Shown: piece by piece, positions 1-7,789 of the stretch
Layout: every line of letters begins with the position of its first letter
Position numbering within the stretch: position 1 is the first letter of the stretch
NCBI RefSeq assembly: GCF_903915725.1
Contig: NZ_CAIWTY010000076.1
Location: forward strand, 1-32,060
Source of the DNA: an uncultured Rhodopila sp.
GTDB taxonomy: Bacteria > Pseudomonadota > Alphaproteobacteria > Acetobacterales > Acetobacteraceae
Direction: 5' to 3'
Length of the DNA: 32,060 nucleotides
The notes under the pieces: model-generated
What the model was told of the DNA's origin: nothing
What the model saw: the letters and a program-made list of their open reading frames with translations, nothing else
The model's database searches: none
Made by a program: the position numbers and the translations under genes

Positions 1-149
1 CCCCGTCATGCCGACGCAGGTCGGCATCCACGCCGTTGCCTAAACCCGCACCGCAAGGCGTGGATGGTGCGCCTCCGCGCACCATGACGGGGGACAAACG
101 CAGCTGCTGCGGACTATTTTAACGCCTAGGGGGCGCAGCCCGCCATGAC
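1..149. repeat. Modular palindrome (family B, copy 1) plus its right outer arm
   Basis: The core runs from GTCATG at 5-10 to CATGAC at 83-88. Inside it are a left hairpin (stem GCCGAC/GTCGGC, 10-25), the clamp ATCCACGCC (26-34), a spacer, the complementary clamp GGCGTGGAT (57-65) and a right hairpin (GGTGCGC/GCGCACC around loop CTCC, 66-83). An outer right arm at about 113-149 contains ACTATTTTAACGCCTA and ends in another CATGAC. That arm is the inverted counterpart of 31921-31957 at the far end of the window. Bases 1-82 equal 31979-32060. Confidence 0.85.
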
Positions 150-178
150 GGCGGGGCTCGCCTTGCGCCCGGAGGGGC

Positions 179-742
179 CTAACTGCTGGCCTGCATCTGC
201 TCGCGCATGCGGCGGGCGCGGGCGAGAACCTTGTTCTCGATATCCGCGACGGTGGTTTCCGACACCGTGGCGTCGACCCACTGGCCGTTCTGCAGCACCT
301 GGCGGAAGATGTTCACCCGCACCCCGTCGCTGCGCAGGTCGCGGCTGAGGATATAGATTGTTGCTTTGAAGCGCTCTCCGCTGGTGCCCGGCGGCGTATA
401 CCAATCGGTGATGATCACCCCGCCGAAGGGATCTGCCGAAGCCAGCGGCATGAAGGAAATCGTATCCAGCGCCCCGCGCCACAGGAAGGCATTGACGCCG
501 ATACCGGATCCGCCACCCACGCCGCCGCCGCCCTGGTCCTTGCTGCCCTTGCCGACTCCGAAGATCACGCCGCTGTCCTCGCCGCCCATGCGGGTGGTGG
601 AGACGTCGCCGGCGGAGCCGCTGCCCAGACCCTGATACCCCGGCGCCGTCGGATTCGGCTTTTCGGAGGAGCAGCCGGCGACTACCAACCCGGCGAACAG
701 GGCCGCAGGGAGGAGACGGGCGGAAATGGAGGTCAGGCGCAT
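179..742 (-). CDS. DUF3576-family lipoprotein
   Basis: This 187-residue protein starts with a lipoprotein signal peptide. A basic, hydrophobic N-terminus is followed by the lipobox LVVAGC with Cys24 as the predicted lipidation site, so it should be anchored in the cell envelope. A Gly-rich linker at about residues 65-85 (GGGGVGGGSGIG) precedes the conserved C-terminal domain, which starts near VNAFLWRGALDTISFMPL and includes DPFGGVIITDWY. That pattern matches the alphaproteobacterial DUF3576 family as I know it, whose members are exported proteins of unknown role. The ATG at 742 has only a weak purine stretch (AAAAGG) upstream. The stop lies about 30 bases from the outer arm of the terminal palindrome. 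The family call is from recall of conserved motifs, not from a search. Confidence 0.85.
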   Translation of the reverse strand: MRLTSISARLLPAALFAGLVVAGCSSEKPNPTAPGYQGLGSGSAGDVSTTRMGGEDSGVIFGVGKGSKDQGGGGVGGGSGIGVNAFLWRGALDTISFMPLASADPFGGVIITDWYTPPGTSGERFKATIYILSRDLRSDGVRVNIFRQVLQNGQWVDATVSETTVADIENKVLARARRMREQMQASS

Positions 743-848
743 CGCGATGGTTAGCCTTTTGTTGACTGTCAGTCGTAGCGCGCCGTCTTAGCCCCGTGCC
801 GTCCCGCCAGCAATCGGCATTCTCCGCGGTCGTTCACGGCGCGGCCCG

Positions 849-953
849 ATCGTCATGGCCCGGCCCCCAATCGTCATGGCCCGGCCTCCAATCGTCATGG
901 CCCGGCCTCCAATCGTCATGGCCCGGCCTCCAATCGTCATGGCCCGGCCTCCA
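849..953. repeat. Tandem array of a 21-bp unit (5 full copies)
   Basis: Five head-to-tail 21-bp units begin at 849, 870, 891, 912 and 933. Each starts ATCGTCATGGCCCGGCC. The first unit differs from the rest by one base (CCCCCA instead of CCTCCA). A sixth unit starts at 954 and runs straight into the hairpin element at 957. The unit equals the left tip of that element (GTCATGGCCCGGC) plus a short linker, so the array looks like repeated duplication of one end of the palindrome. The open frames across it have no gene-like features. Confidence 0.95.
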
Positions 954-956
954 ATC

Positions 957-1032
957 GTCATGGCCCGGCTTGTCCGGGCCACCTATTCCAGCACGTGCCG
1001 CGATAGGTGCCCCGGACAAGCCGGGCCATGAC
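957..1032. repeat. Modular palindrome family A, copy 1
   Basis: The 76-bp element begins GTCATG and ends CATGAC. The left arm is GGCCCGG-CTTGT-CCGGGCC, then the clamp ACCTAT, a spacer, the clamp ATAGGT and a right arm that is the reverse complement of the left apart from one base. Near-identical copies lie at 23766-23842 and 27919-27995. It directly follows the 21-bp tandem array. Confidence 0.93.
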
Positions 1033-1091
1033 GAATGGGGAGACGACGCCATGACAAGAAGGAGGGGGCGACGACACCGCAACCTCAAACG

Positions 1092-1118
1092 AAAAACGGC
1101 GGGGTGATGCCCCGCCGC
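1092..1118 (-). terminator. Rho-independent terminator of the porin gene
   Basis: Read on the minus strand, a GC-rich stem (CGGCGGGG, loop CATCA, CCCCGCCG) is followed directly by TTTTTC. It lies about 25 bases downstream of the porin stop codon. It is the clearest intrinsic terminator in the window. Confidence 0.9.
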
Positions 1119-1143
1119 TTCCGTCGTTCGTTCAGACCTAAGC

Positions 1144-2694
1144 TTACCAGGTAAGGACGGTAGAGAACAGAACCTGCTGGGTCTGCGCATCCACGGTCGC
1201 ACCTTCGGCGCCAAGGCCACCGGTCGCGAAGTTGTAGCCACTCTGATGACGATAGGCGTACTGGTATTCGCCGACGAGCTGCACGCCCGGCGCGAGCTTG
1301 TAAGCGCCGCCGAGAGCGAACTCATACTCGTGACGTTGCGAGTAACCGGTCAACTGAGCCGCACCCTGGCTCCAGATGTCGCCGAACATCGCACCGGCGG
1401 TCAGCGGACCGTTGGCGTAGGTGATGCCTGGCAGCAACGCGTTCATGTTCGCGCCGCCCGCCGTCGTCATACCCAACTGACCGTTCACCGCGCCGCCGAT
1501 ATAATCGAGGGCGAGGGTAACGTTGGCGAAGGTAACTGCGGTGCCGGCCTTATAGAAGCCAAGGTTCTGGTAGCGCAGGTTCGTCGCGCTGGCGCCGATA
1601 ACGCCCGCTCGGACCTGGGCCGGCGTGAAGTAAGATCCGACCGTCAGAGTTTCCTTCTGGGCGGTTTCGCCGAAGCCATACGCCTTGAAATCGACCGCGC
1701 CGAAGTTTTGCTGGAAGCGCAGTCCGCCGCCGACCTGGTTGAACCAGCGGGTGGCGTCGTTGCCGGAGGACACGTTGATGCAGTTCGCGCCGGCCTGGTT
1801 GCAGGTCGTGCTCTGCAGCGGGCTGCCGCCCGACGCGTTCGAGAAGGCGTTGCCCGCGCTCGGCGCATACTGCACGCCGAAGTCAACACCGAAGAACTGC
1901 GGCGACAGGTAGACGATCTTGTTGTTGGCGACGTCCGCGGCCGCCTGGTCGAGCCAGACGAACGGAATGGATGCGCCGCTCGGGCCGACATCCGCGATGC
2001 CGGCACCGTTCAGGTTGCCGAGACCAGCGTCCCAGCACTGGCTGGTGAAGATACAGTTGTCGAACAGGCTGAGCACGCCGCTGCCCTGACCGAGGCGGAC
2101 GATACCGACCTTGTCTGAGGCCAGGTAGGTGAAGGCCGCACGGACGAACAGGGTCTCGGCCGAGATGTTGCCGCTCGGGCTGGCGACGGCGCCGGTCGAG
2201 CCGTCATTCGTGGTGCCCGTGGTGCCGGCATAGAAGTTTTCGCGGATTTCGACCGACGCGCCGTAGCGCAGGCCGTTCGCGGCGAGGCCGTCAAAGCCCG
2301 GATACAGGCGGACATAGCTGGCAACGCCGACCGGGTTCAGCTTGTAGCCGGTGCCGCTCGGGTTGGTGGTCGTGGGCGTGCCATGGCCGGTGTTGAGGTT
2401 GGAGAACGTGCCGGCGACTTCAACTTCCACGCGGCCGTTCAGGCGGATGACGATGGTGCCCGGAGCCGGGACCGCATCCACGTTCGGCGCGTAAATGGTG
2501 CTCAGCGGGCCGGCGGCGGCGCTGCCGGACGGGGTGTTGGCGACGCCCCAGGCGTTGTTGTTGTTCCAGTTGGCCGGGCCGGCGCCATAGGGCGCAGCCA
2601 ACTGGCCTTGCGAGGGGTTGGCTGGCGTCTGGGCATAAGCCAGACCGCCTGACGCTCCCATGATGGCCGCTGTGGCCAATAGAAGTTTACGCAT
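1144..2694 (-). CDS. Outer membrane porin
   Basis: This 516-residue protein has a classic signal peptide (MRKLLLATAAIMGASGG, then LAYA before Q). It is rich in Gly, Asn, Ala and aromatic residues with alternating beta-strand character, and it ends in ...LFSTVLTW, the terminal aromatic residue expected for BAM-dependent insertion. It probably forms a trimeric diffusion pore. The frame stays open another 51 codons upstream, but the ATG at 2694 is preceded by a strong Shine-Dalgarno sequence (AAGGAGG, 7 bases away) and begins the signal peptide, which fixes the start. The gene has its own terminator at 1092-1118 and appears monocistronic. Two closely spaced Cys in SPVWLD-flanking regions and TSTTCNQAGANCINV near the middle may form a loop disulfide. 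Substrate specificity cannot be read from the sequence. Confidence 0.92.
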   Translation of the reverse strand: MRKLLLATAAIMGASGGLAYAQTPANPSQGQLAAPYGAGPANWNNNNAWGVANTPSGSAAAGPLSTIYAPNVDAVPAPGTIVIRLNGRVEVEVAGTFSNLNTGHGTPTTTNPSGTGYKLNPVGVASYVRLYPGFDGLAANGLRYGASVEIRENFYAGTTGTTNDGSTGAVASPSGNISAETLFVRAAFTYLASDKVGIVRLGQGSGVLSLFDNCIFTSQCWDAGLGNLNGAGIADVGPSGASIPFVWLDQAAADVANNKIVYLSPQFFGVDFGVQYAPSAGNAFSNASGGSPLQSTTCNQAGANCINVSSGNDATRWFNQVGGGLRFQQNFGAVDFKAYGFGETAQKETLTVGSYFTPAQVRAGVIGASATNLRYQNLGFYKAGTAVTFANVTLALDYIGGAVNGQLGMTTAGGANMNALLPGITYANGPLTAGAMFGDIWSQGAAQLTGYSQRHEYEFALGGAYKLAPGVQLVGEYQYAYRHQSGYNFATGGLGAEGATVDAQTQQVLFSTVLTW

Positions 2695-2967
2695 GAAGAC
2701 CCTCCTTACTACGCCGGTTAGCCGGCGGATTTCCTCAGGCCCCGCCCGTCGTTTCCCGCGAACCGGCGGGGGGCAGCCAGACCTCCCGTAGACTAATGAC
2801 CGCCAGTTCATATCCCCGCAAGCCGGTTTGGGAGGGTGGCATGGCATTTCCGAAACACTGTGGCGGGAGAGTCACAAAGCCGCGCGCCCGGGACGGGATT
2901 TAGCCAAATCTGCAACACGGTCGGGTAAGGTATGGGCAAATCCGTGCAGGGGCATATCCAAAACCGG

Positions 2968-3522
2968 TCAGGGTGCCAGCGCGCCGATCGCCCCCGCCGC
3001 GTGGCAGGCGTCGCGTGGCAAGCGCCGGATGGAGGTTCCGTCTACGCCGCCGAGCGCGGCGAGACGGATCGCCGGCACGCGGCGGGCCATGGCGCCCCAG
3101 CGTGCAGGTCCGAGCCCCGGCGCGCCCGGATGGCTGGCCGTCGCAAAAACCGGCGACAGGAACACCAGACCGGCTCCGGCGCGCGCGGCCCGCCGGATAT
3201 CGGGCACCGAGTGGGCGGAACTGGTGACGATGCGGCCCGGCCGGGAGAAGCCGGACCAGCGCCCGCCGCGCAGATGGGCCCCGGCCCGCAGCACCGCCGC
3301 CAGCCGGACGTCGCCGGCAATGACCAGCACCAACCGCCGTTCGCGGCAGATCCGCGCGAGGTCCCGCCCGAGGGCCGCGCGTGCGGGATCGTGATCGTGC
3401 CGCAGGACGACTCCCGCCCGCCCGCGCGGCAGGGCGGCAACGGCGGGGCGGGGGTCGGGTAGGCGGTTGGCGTCGGTGAAGAGCCAGAGGCGGGGGAGTA
3501 GGGGGACGCCGCTATCCGTCAT
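2968..3522 (-). CDS. Thiamine phosphate synthase/TenI-family protein
   Basis: This 184-residue TIM-barrel-type protein begins with PRLWLFTD, the typical ThiE/TenI first strand. It continues with GAHLRGG, SSAHSVPDIRRAARAGA, LVFLSPVFATASHPGAPGLG and LAALGGVDG, all in the usual family order. ThiE couples HMP-PP to thiazole phosphate; TenI-like relatives have other thiazole-related roles. At 184 residues it is shorter than most ThiE proteins (about 210), so the exact activity is open. The only ATG in reach, at 3520-3522, lies inside the GTCATG tip of a palindromic repeat, so the repeat supplies the start codon. No thiG, thiO or thiS is seen nearby. The acyl-CoA ligase lies upstream on the same strand, separated by the repeat. 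Confidence 0.75.
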   Translation of the reverse strand: MTDSGVPLLPRLWLFTDANRLPDPRPAVAALPRGRAGVVLRHDHDPARAALGRDLARICRERRLVLVIAGDVRLAAVLRAGAHLRGGRWSGFSRPGRIVTSSAHSVPDIRRAARAGAGLVFLSPVFATASHPGAPGLGPARWGAMARRVPAIRLAALGGVDGTSIRRLPRDACHAAGAIGALAP

Positions 3523-3603
3523 GGCGGGCGTAGGCCCGCCATCCACGCCTTGGCCGCAACCGGCACCGCAAGGCGTGGATGGTGCGCCTCCGCGCACCAT
3601 GAC
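3518..3603. repeat. Modular palindrome family B, copy 2
   Basis: GTCATG at 3518 and CATGAC at 3598-3603 enclose a left arm GGCGGGC-GTAG-GCCCGCC, clamps ATCCACGCC/GGCGTGGAT and a right arm GGTGCGC-CTCC-GCGCACC. The right arm is identical to that of copy 1, while the left arm is different but still self-complementary. It separates the acyl-CoA ligase from the ThiE-like gene and overlaps the latter's start codon. Confidence 0.93.
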
Positions 3604-3697
3604 GGGGAGGGGGCGGTGCCCCGCCACGTCCGCTCTGCTGGCGTCCCATCCGCGACGCCGCGGCCTTAACCCCCACTCCAGCAGCTTCCGGTCCAAG

Positions 3698-5335
3698 CTA
3701 CGTCTTCAGGTAATGGTCCTTGTACCGCGTCCGCAAACTGGTCTTCAGCAGCTTGCCCGTGGCCGTGTGCGGCAGTTCGGCGACCACCACCACCTCGTCC
3801 GGCAGCCACCACTTCGCCACCTTGCCCTCCAGCAGCGCCAGCACCGAGGCCGGATCGACCGTGTGCCCCGGCCGCGGCACCACCAGCAGCAGCGGGCGCT
3901 CGTCCCATTTCGGGTGGACCGCGGCGATCACCGCGGCCTCCGCCACGTCGGGGTGGGAGACGGCTAGGTTCTCCAGCGTGATCGAGCTGATCCACTCGCC
4001 GCCGGACTTGATCACGTCCTTCGACCGGTCGGTGATCTCCATGAAGCCGTCCGGATCGATCGTCGCCACGTCGCCGGTGGCGAACCAGCCGTCCTGGTCC
4101 AGCGCGGCGCCGGCTTCCTCGCCGAAATAGGCGCTGGCGACCCAGGGGCCACGCACCTTCAGGTCGCCGAACGCGACGCCGTCCCACGGCAGCTCCTTGC
4201 CGTCGCCATCGACGATCTTCATGTCGAGGCCAGGCAGGATGCGGCCCTGCTTGAGCATGTGGCGCGTGGCCTCGTCCCGGCTCAGCCCGGCCTGCGCCGG
4301 CTTGGGTGCGTTGAAGGTGCCGACGGGGCTGAGTTCGGTCATGCCCCAGCCCTGCTCGAACGAGATGCCATACTCGTCGCGGAAGGCGTCGATCAGCAGC
4401 GGGGGCGCCGCCGAACCGCCGGTCATGATGCGCTTGACCGTCTCCAACCGCTGGCCGCTGGAGCGCAGATGCTGCAGCAACCCGAGCCAGACCGTCGGCA
4501 CCCCCGACGTAAACGTCACCCGCTCCGCGTTCAGCAGATCGGCCATGCTGGCGCCGTCCAGGTGCCGCCCGGGCAGGATCAGCGCGGCACCGGCCAGCGC
4601 CGTGGCGTAGGGCGTGCCCCAGGCGTTGACGTGGAACATCGGCACCACCGGCAGGACGCGGCTGGTGGCGCGGATGTCGAGCACGTCGGGCATCGTCACC
4701 GCATAGGCGTGCAGGCAGGTTGAGCGGTGGCTGTACAGCACGCCCTTTGGCCGCCCGGTGGTGCCGGAGGTATAGCACAGCGAGGCGGCGGTGTTCTCGT
4801 CGAACCCGGGCCAGACGTAGTCGTCATCCACCGCGTCCATCAACTGTTCGTAGCAGGCCAGGGTCATGCCCGGGGCCAGGGTCACCTCCGGCATGTTGGC
4901 GGCATCGGTCAGCATGACGACGGTCTTGACGGTATCGGCGATCTTCGCCGCGATCAGGCTGATCAGCGGGGCGAAGCTGAGATCGACAAACAGGATTTTG
5001 TCGGCCGCATGGTTGATGATGTAGGCGATGTCGTCCGGATGCAGGCGGGGATTGATGGTGTGGACGATCGCTTCCATCCCGGAGCTTGCGTAGTACACTT
5101 CCAGATGGCGGTAGCCGTTCCAGGCCAGGGTGCCGACGCGGTCCTGCCGCCCGATGCCCTGCGCCTGCAGCACCTTGACCAGCCGGCGGGAGCGGCGTTC
5201 GACATCCGCCCAGGTATATCGGTGGGTGGTGTTCTCATGCGTGCGCGAGACGACCTCGGCGGCGCCGTGATGCCGCGCGGCGTGGGTGAGTATCGAGGAA
5301 ATCATCAGCCCTTGCGATTGCATCAGTCCAAGCAC
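3698..5335 (-). CDS. Fatty-acyl-CoA synthetase (AMP-forming ligase)
   Basis: This 545-residue member of the ANL superfamily activates a carboxylic acid to acyl-AMP and then acyl-CoA. Visible motifs are the P-loop YTSGTTGRPKG (about residues 188-198), QGWGMTELSP, the hinge region GWFATGDVATIDPDGF and the C-terminal lysine motif TATGKLLKTSL. The N-terminus (LGLMQSQGLMISSILTHAARHHG) resembles medium/long-chain and methylmercaptopropionyl-CoA ligases (DmdB-like). I chose the GTG at 5335 because GGAGG lies 8 bases upstream and it gives the expected VLGLMQ start. A TTG at 5374 would add 13 residues, and the ATG at 5323 is a further option. Chain-length preference is not readable here. Confidence 0.88.
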   Translation of the reverse strand: MLGLMQSQGLMISSILTHAARHHGAAEVVSRTHENTTHRYTWADVERRSRRLVKVLQAQGIGRQDRVGTLAWNGYRHLEVYYASSGMEAIVHTINPRLHPDDIAYIINHAADKILFVDLSFAPLISLIAAKIADTVKTVVMLTDAANMPEVTLAPGMTLACYEQLMDAVDDDYVWPGFDENTAASLCYTSGTTGRPKGVLYSHRSTCLHAYAVTMPDVLDIRATSRVLPVVPMFHVNAWGTPYATALAGAALILPGRHLDGASMADLLNAERVTFTSGVPTVWLGLLQHLRSSGQRLETVKRIMTGGSAAPPLLIDAFRDEYGISFEQGWGMTELSPVGTFNAPKPAQAGLSRDEATRHMLKQGRILPGLDMKIVDGDGKELPWDGVAFGDLKVRGPWVASAYFGEEAGAALDQDGWFATGDVATIDPDGFMEITDRSKDVIKSGGEWISSITLENLAVSHPDVAEAAVIAAVHPKWDERPLLLVVPRPGHTVDPASVLALLEGKVAKWWLPDEVVVVAELPHTATGKLLKTSLRTRYKDHYLKT

Positions 5336-5474
5336 GGTTGCCGCCTCCGCTTTGTTGTTCGCTTCCTGCCGCAAGGTTTATTCCCTTTCGGCGCAGGATG
5401 ATACGGGGCGGCGGCCGGGGGTTCGGCCTGCCGCGCCCCGGGGGATGGGATTGCGTGTGATGCTCGGCCAACGA

Positions 5475-5517
5475 TTAACACAGAGAAAAAGTTGAGGGCC
5501 ACAGAGCGCACAGAGAA
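5475..5517. repeat. Half copy of the ACACAGAG-type dispersed repeat (family C)
   Basis: TTAACACAGAGAAAAAGTTG and the following GGGCCACAGAGCGCACAGAG match the left arm of the inverted pair at 19955-20118 with several substitutions. No inverted partner was found nearby, so this is a solo or decayed half. Confidence 0.75.
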
Positions 5518-5631
5518 GGCAAGAATAGGGCTGCGCGCGCTTGCCCCGCGATAGTTGGGGGGGGCGCCTCGGCCTTAGAGCCGGCCAGGAAGCAACCCGA
5601 TCGCACGTCGTGGGGCACCGGCCTCTGATCG

Positions 5632-5716
5632 TCATGGTCCGCGCAGGCGGACCATCCACGCCTTGCGGTGCGGGCCTCGGAACAGGCGTGGATGGCGGCC
5701 CTCCGGCCGCCATGAC
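5632..5716. repeat. Modular palindrome family B, copy 3
   Basis: GTCATG to CATGAC with a left arm GGTCCGC-GCAG-GCGGACC and a right arm GGCGGCC-CTCC-GGCCGCC around clamps ATCCACGCC/GGCGTGGAT. Both arm sequences differ from those of the other full copies, yet both stems remain perfectly paired. It lies in the 526-bp spacer between the divergent acyl-CoA ligase and first SDR genes, which otherwise holds the family C half repeat and no gene I can support. Confidence 0.93.
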
Positions 5717-5861
5717 GGGAACGCGCGAAATGCGGTGGCAAACACCCCTTCGTCCCCGAAAGCCCGCCCCCGGGGGTCGCAAACAAACCGCTCGCCGGAT
5801 ACCGTCCGTCATCGGCCAGCCTCGTGGCACGGGGCCAAATACAGCAGGGAGGACAACCGGA

Positions 5862-6608
5862 ATGCGGAAAATCATGCTCGTCACCGGCGGCAGCCAGGGT
5901 ATCGGCCGCGCCGTGGCGCGTCTGGCGGCGGCGCGCGGCTATGCCGTCGCGTTGACCTGGCAGTCGAACCAGGCGCTGGCCGACGCGGTCGTCGCGGAGA
6001 TTGCCGCCGCCGGTGGCACCGCAATAGCGGTCCAGGCCGAGATGGCGGACGAGGCGTCGATCCTGTCGTTATATCGTACTGTCGACGCAACGCTGGGTCC
6101 GGTGACCGCGCTGGTCAATAATGCCGGCACGCCGGGGCCGATGCGGACGATCGACCAGGTGACGTCGGAGATCCTGGACACTGTGCTGGCGGTCAACGTC
6201 CGTGCGCCGTTCCTGATGATCCGCGAGGCGGTCGCGCGGATGGCAACCGATCGCGGCGGGGCGGGGGGAGCGATCGTCAACGTCTCCTCCCGTGCCGCCG
6301 AACTGGGCGGGGCGGGGGAGTGGGTTCACTACGCGGCGTCGAAGGGTGCACTGGACAGCCTGACAGTCGGCGCGGCGAAGGAACTGGCGTCGCGCGGCAT
6401 CCGCGTTAACGCCGTCAGCCCCGGCCTGATCGAAACCGATCTGCACGCCCGCGCTGGATTGCCGGACCGCGTGACCCGGCTTGCCGGCGGCGTGCCGATG
6501 GGGCGGCCGGGCACGGCGGAGGAGGTCGCCGACGGCGTGCTCTGGCTGCTCTCGCCGGAAGCGGCCTATATCACCGGAGCAATACTGCCGATCTCCGGAG
6601 GGCGTTGA
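5862..6608 (+). CDS. SDR-family NAD(P)-dependent oxidoreductase (classical)
   Basis: This 248-residue classical short-chain dehydrogenase has a Rossmann glycine motif TGGSQGIG at residues 8-15, NNAG at 86-89, catalytic Ser in VSS (about 143), and Tyr157/Lys161 in YAASK. It should oxidise or reduce a secondary alcohol/ketone in the cytoplasm; the substrate is unknown. The frame is open 107 codons further upstream, but that extension runs through a palindromic repeat. The ATG at 5862 is preceded by GGGAGG about 9 bases away and starts directly at the first Rossmann strand (MRKIMLVTGG). The next SDR gene starts 1 base after the stop, so the two are almost certainly one operon. Confidence 0.92.
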   Translation: MRKIMLVTGGSQGIGRAVARLAAARGYAVALTWQSNQALADAVVAEIAAAGGTAIAVQAEMADEASILSLYRTVDATLGPVTALVNNAGTPGPMRTIDQVTSEILDTVLAVNVRAPFLMIREAVARMATDRGGAGGAIVNVSSRAAELGGAGEWVHYAASKGALDSLTVGAAKELASRGIRVNAVSPGLIETDLHARAGLPDRVTRLAGGVPMGRPGTAEEVADGVLWLLSPEAAYITGAILPISGGR

Positions 6609-6609
6609 A

Positions 6610-7302
6610 ATGGATTTCAAGACCGCATTGATCGTGGGGGTTGGCCCCGGACTGAGCGCCTCGTTGGCGCGGCTGTTCGCGAAGCATGGTCTGCAGGTGG
6701 CGATGGCGTCGCGTGAGCCGGACAAGCTGGCGAAGCTGGCGGAGGAAACGGCCGGCGTCACCTTCGCCTGCGAGACGACCGAACCGGAGGAGGTCGCGGC
6801 GCTGTTCGAGGTGGTGGTGGCGACGCAGGGGGTGCCGGATATTGTCGTCTACAACGCCAGCGCCCGGGCGCGCGGGCCGGTGACGGAGCTGATCCCCGAG
6901 GAGGTGGCGCGGTCGCTCGCGGTCAGCGCCTATGGCGGGTTCCTGGTGGCGCAGCAGGCGGCGCGCCATATGGTGGCGCGGGGCTCGGGGGCGATTTTGC
7001 TGACCGGGGCTTCGACGAGCGTGAAGGGCTATCCGAACTCGTCGGCATTCGCGATGGGCAAGTTCGCGCTGCGCGGGCTGGCGTCGAGCCTGGCGCGGGA
7101 ACTGGCGCCGAAGGGCGTGCATGTGGCGCATTTCGTCATCGACGGCGGGATCCGCGGCGCTGGCCGGGCGGATCCGGAGGGGAGTGCCGATAGCACGCTC
7201 GATCCGGACGCGATTGCGGAGACTTACTGGCAGGTTGCGAACCAGCCTCGGAGCGCCTGGACGTGGGAGGTGGAGCTGCGGCCGTGGGTGGAGAAATTCT
7301 GA
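6610..7302 (+). CDS. SDR-fold protein with Phe in place of the catalytic Tyr
   Basis: This 230-residue Rossmann-fold protein has a modified glycine motif VGVGPGLSAS (about residues 9-18), YNAS (81-84) where NNAG is usual, and a Ser in LTGAS (135). At the catalytic position it reads SAFAMGKFAL: Lys151 is present but Tyr is Phe147. A family of SDRs with this FAMGK signature exists, so this is likely a conserved variant rather than a recent mutation. Either it uses another acid/base or it is a binding or regulatory subunit. The ATG at 6610 lies directly after the TGA of the preceding classical SDR, and the two may work together. No SDR-type extra domain is seen. Confidence 0.88.
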   Translation: MDFKTALIVGVGPGLSASLARLFAKHGLQVAMASREPDKLAKLAEETAGVTFACETTEPEEVAALFEVVVATQGVPDIVVYNASARARGPVTELIPEEVARSLAVSAYGGFLVAQQAARHMVARGSGAILLTGASTSVKGYPNSSAFAMGKFALRGLASSLARELAPKGVHVAHFVIDGGIRGAGRADPEGSADSTLDPDAIAETYWQVANQPRSAWTWEVELRPWVEKF

Positions 7303-7612
7303 TTTTGGGCGGCGCGTCGCTACCCGAAAGAGGCGGGGGCCGCGAACGGCCACCGGGCGAGCAGGTGCGGCCGGGGAATAGTTGGCAGCGAAAGCCAGTC
7401 TGATCCGGGTGGCGGGTTTCCCTGATTCGCATCGCCACCTTGAGCCGAACTCGCTCTTGGCCCCCGATGCCGCGCTGTTACGCGGCCCGGTGAACACGCT
7501 GATCCTGCGTCCGAGCTTATTGCCGGGGCAAGTTGCCCGTTCAGACCCAGCGCCTGCCAGATACGGTCCGAACGCGGTCCAACCAGCACGAGGTGGACGC
7601 ACGGATTCCTAT
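7303..7612. other. Intergenic stretch with no supported gene
   Basis: The short open frames here lack ribosome binding sites and recognisable motifs. Composition remains GC-rich until about 7600. No RNA gene or repeat was recognised before the compound palindrome at 7613. Confidence 0.6.
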
Positions 7613-7784
7613 TATACCAATCGGCATTGAGAACGACTTTTCGGCAGAGTGGCCCGTCATGCCGACGAAGGTCGGCATCCACGCCTTTTCCCGGTGCGAG
7701 CACAGGCGTGGATGGCGGGCCTGCGCCCGCCATGACGATTCAGCCGCCCGTGCCCATCGGTCATTCTCTACGGCGGCTGGTATT
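7613..7784. repeat. Nested palindrome: family B copy 4 within outer inverted arms
   Basis: The core (7656-7736) has GTCATG, left arm GCCGAC-GAAG-GTCGGC, the clamp pair, right arm GGCGGGC-CTGC-GCCCGCC and CATGAC. Outside it, TATACCAATCGGCATTGAGA (from 7613) is an imperfect inverted match of GTCATTCTCTACGGCGGCTG followed by GTAT (7760-7783). The 43-base left leader recurs at the same spacing before the half core at 27834. Confidence 0.85.
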
Positions 7785-7789
7785 ACATA

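Noticed and set aside
5..88. tRNA or small structured RNA gene because of the four-arm shape
   Set aside because: The fold is cruciform-like, but there is no anticodon arm, CCA-type acceptor or T-loop sequence (GGTTCGAATCC-like). The copies vary in a way that fits a DNA repeat better.
849..953. CRISPR array
   Set aside because: The 21-bp units are directly contiguous with no unique spacers, and no cas gene is present.
788..1325. Open frames across the 21-bp tandem array (for example repeated MTIGGRA units)
   Set aside because: They exist only because 21 is divisible by 3. They have no ribosome binding site or family motif and run through a palindrome on both strands.
2695..2847. N-terminal extension of the porin
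   Set aside because: A strong Shine-Dalgarno sequence and the signal peptide start fix the start at 2694.
5541..5861. N-terminal extension of the first SDR
   Set aside because: It translates palindrome copy 3 and would place about 107 unrelated residues before the Rossmann fold.
7382..7630. Possible small gene in the spacer before the kinase locus
   Set aside because: It has no ribosome binding site and no recognisable motif, and its end runs into the repeat leader.
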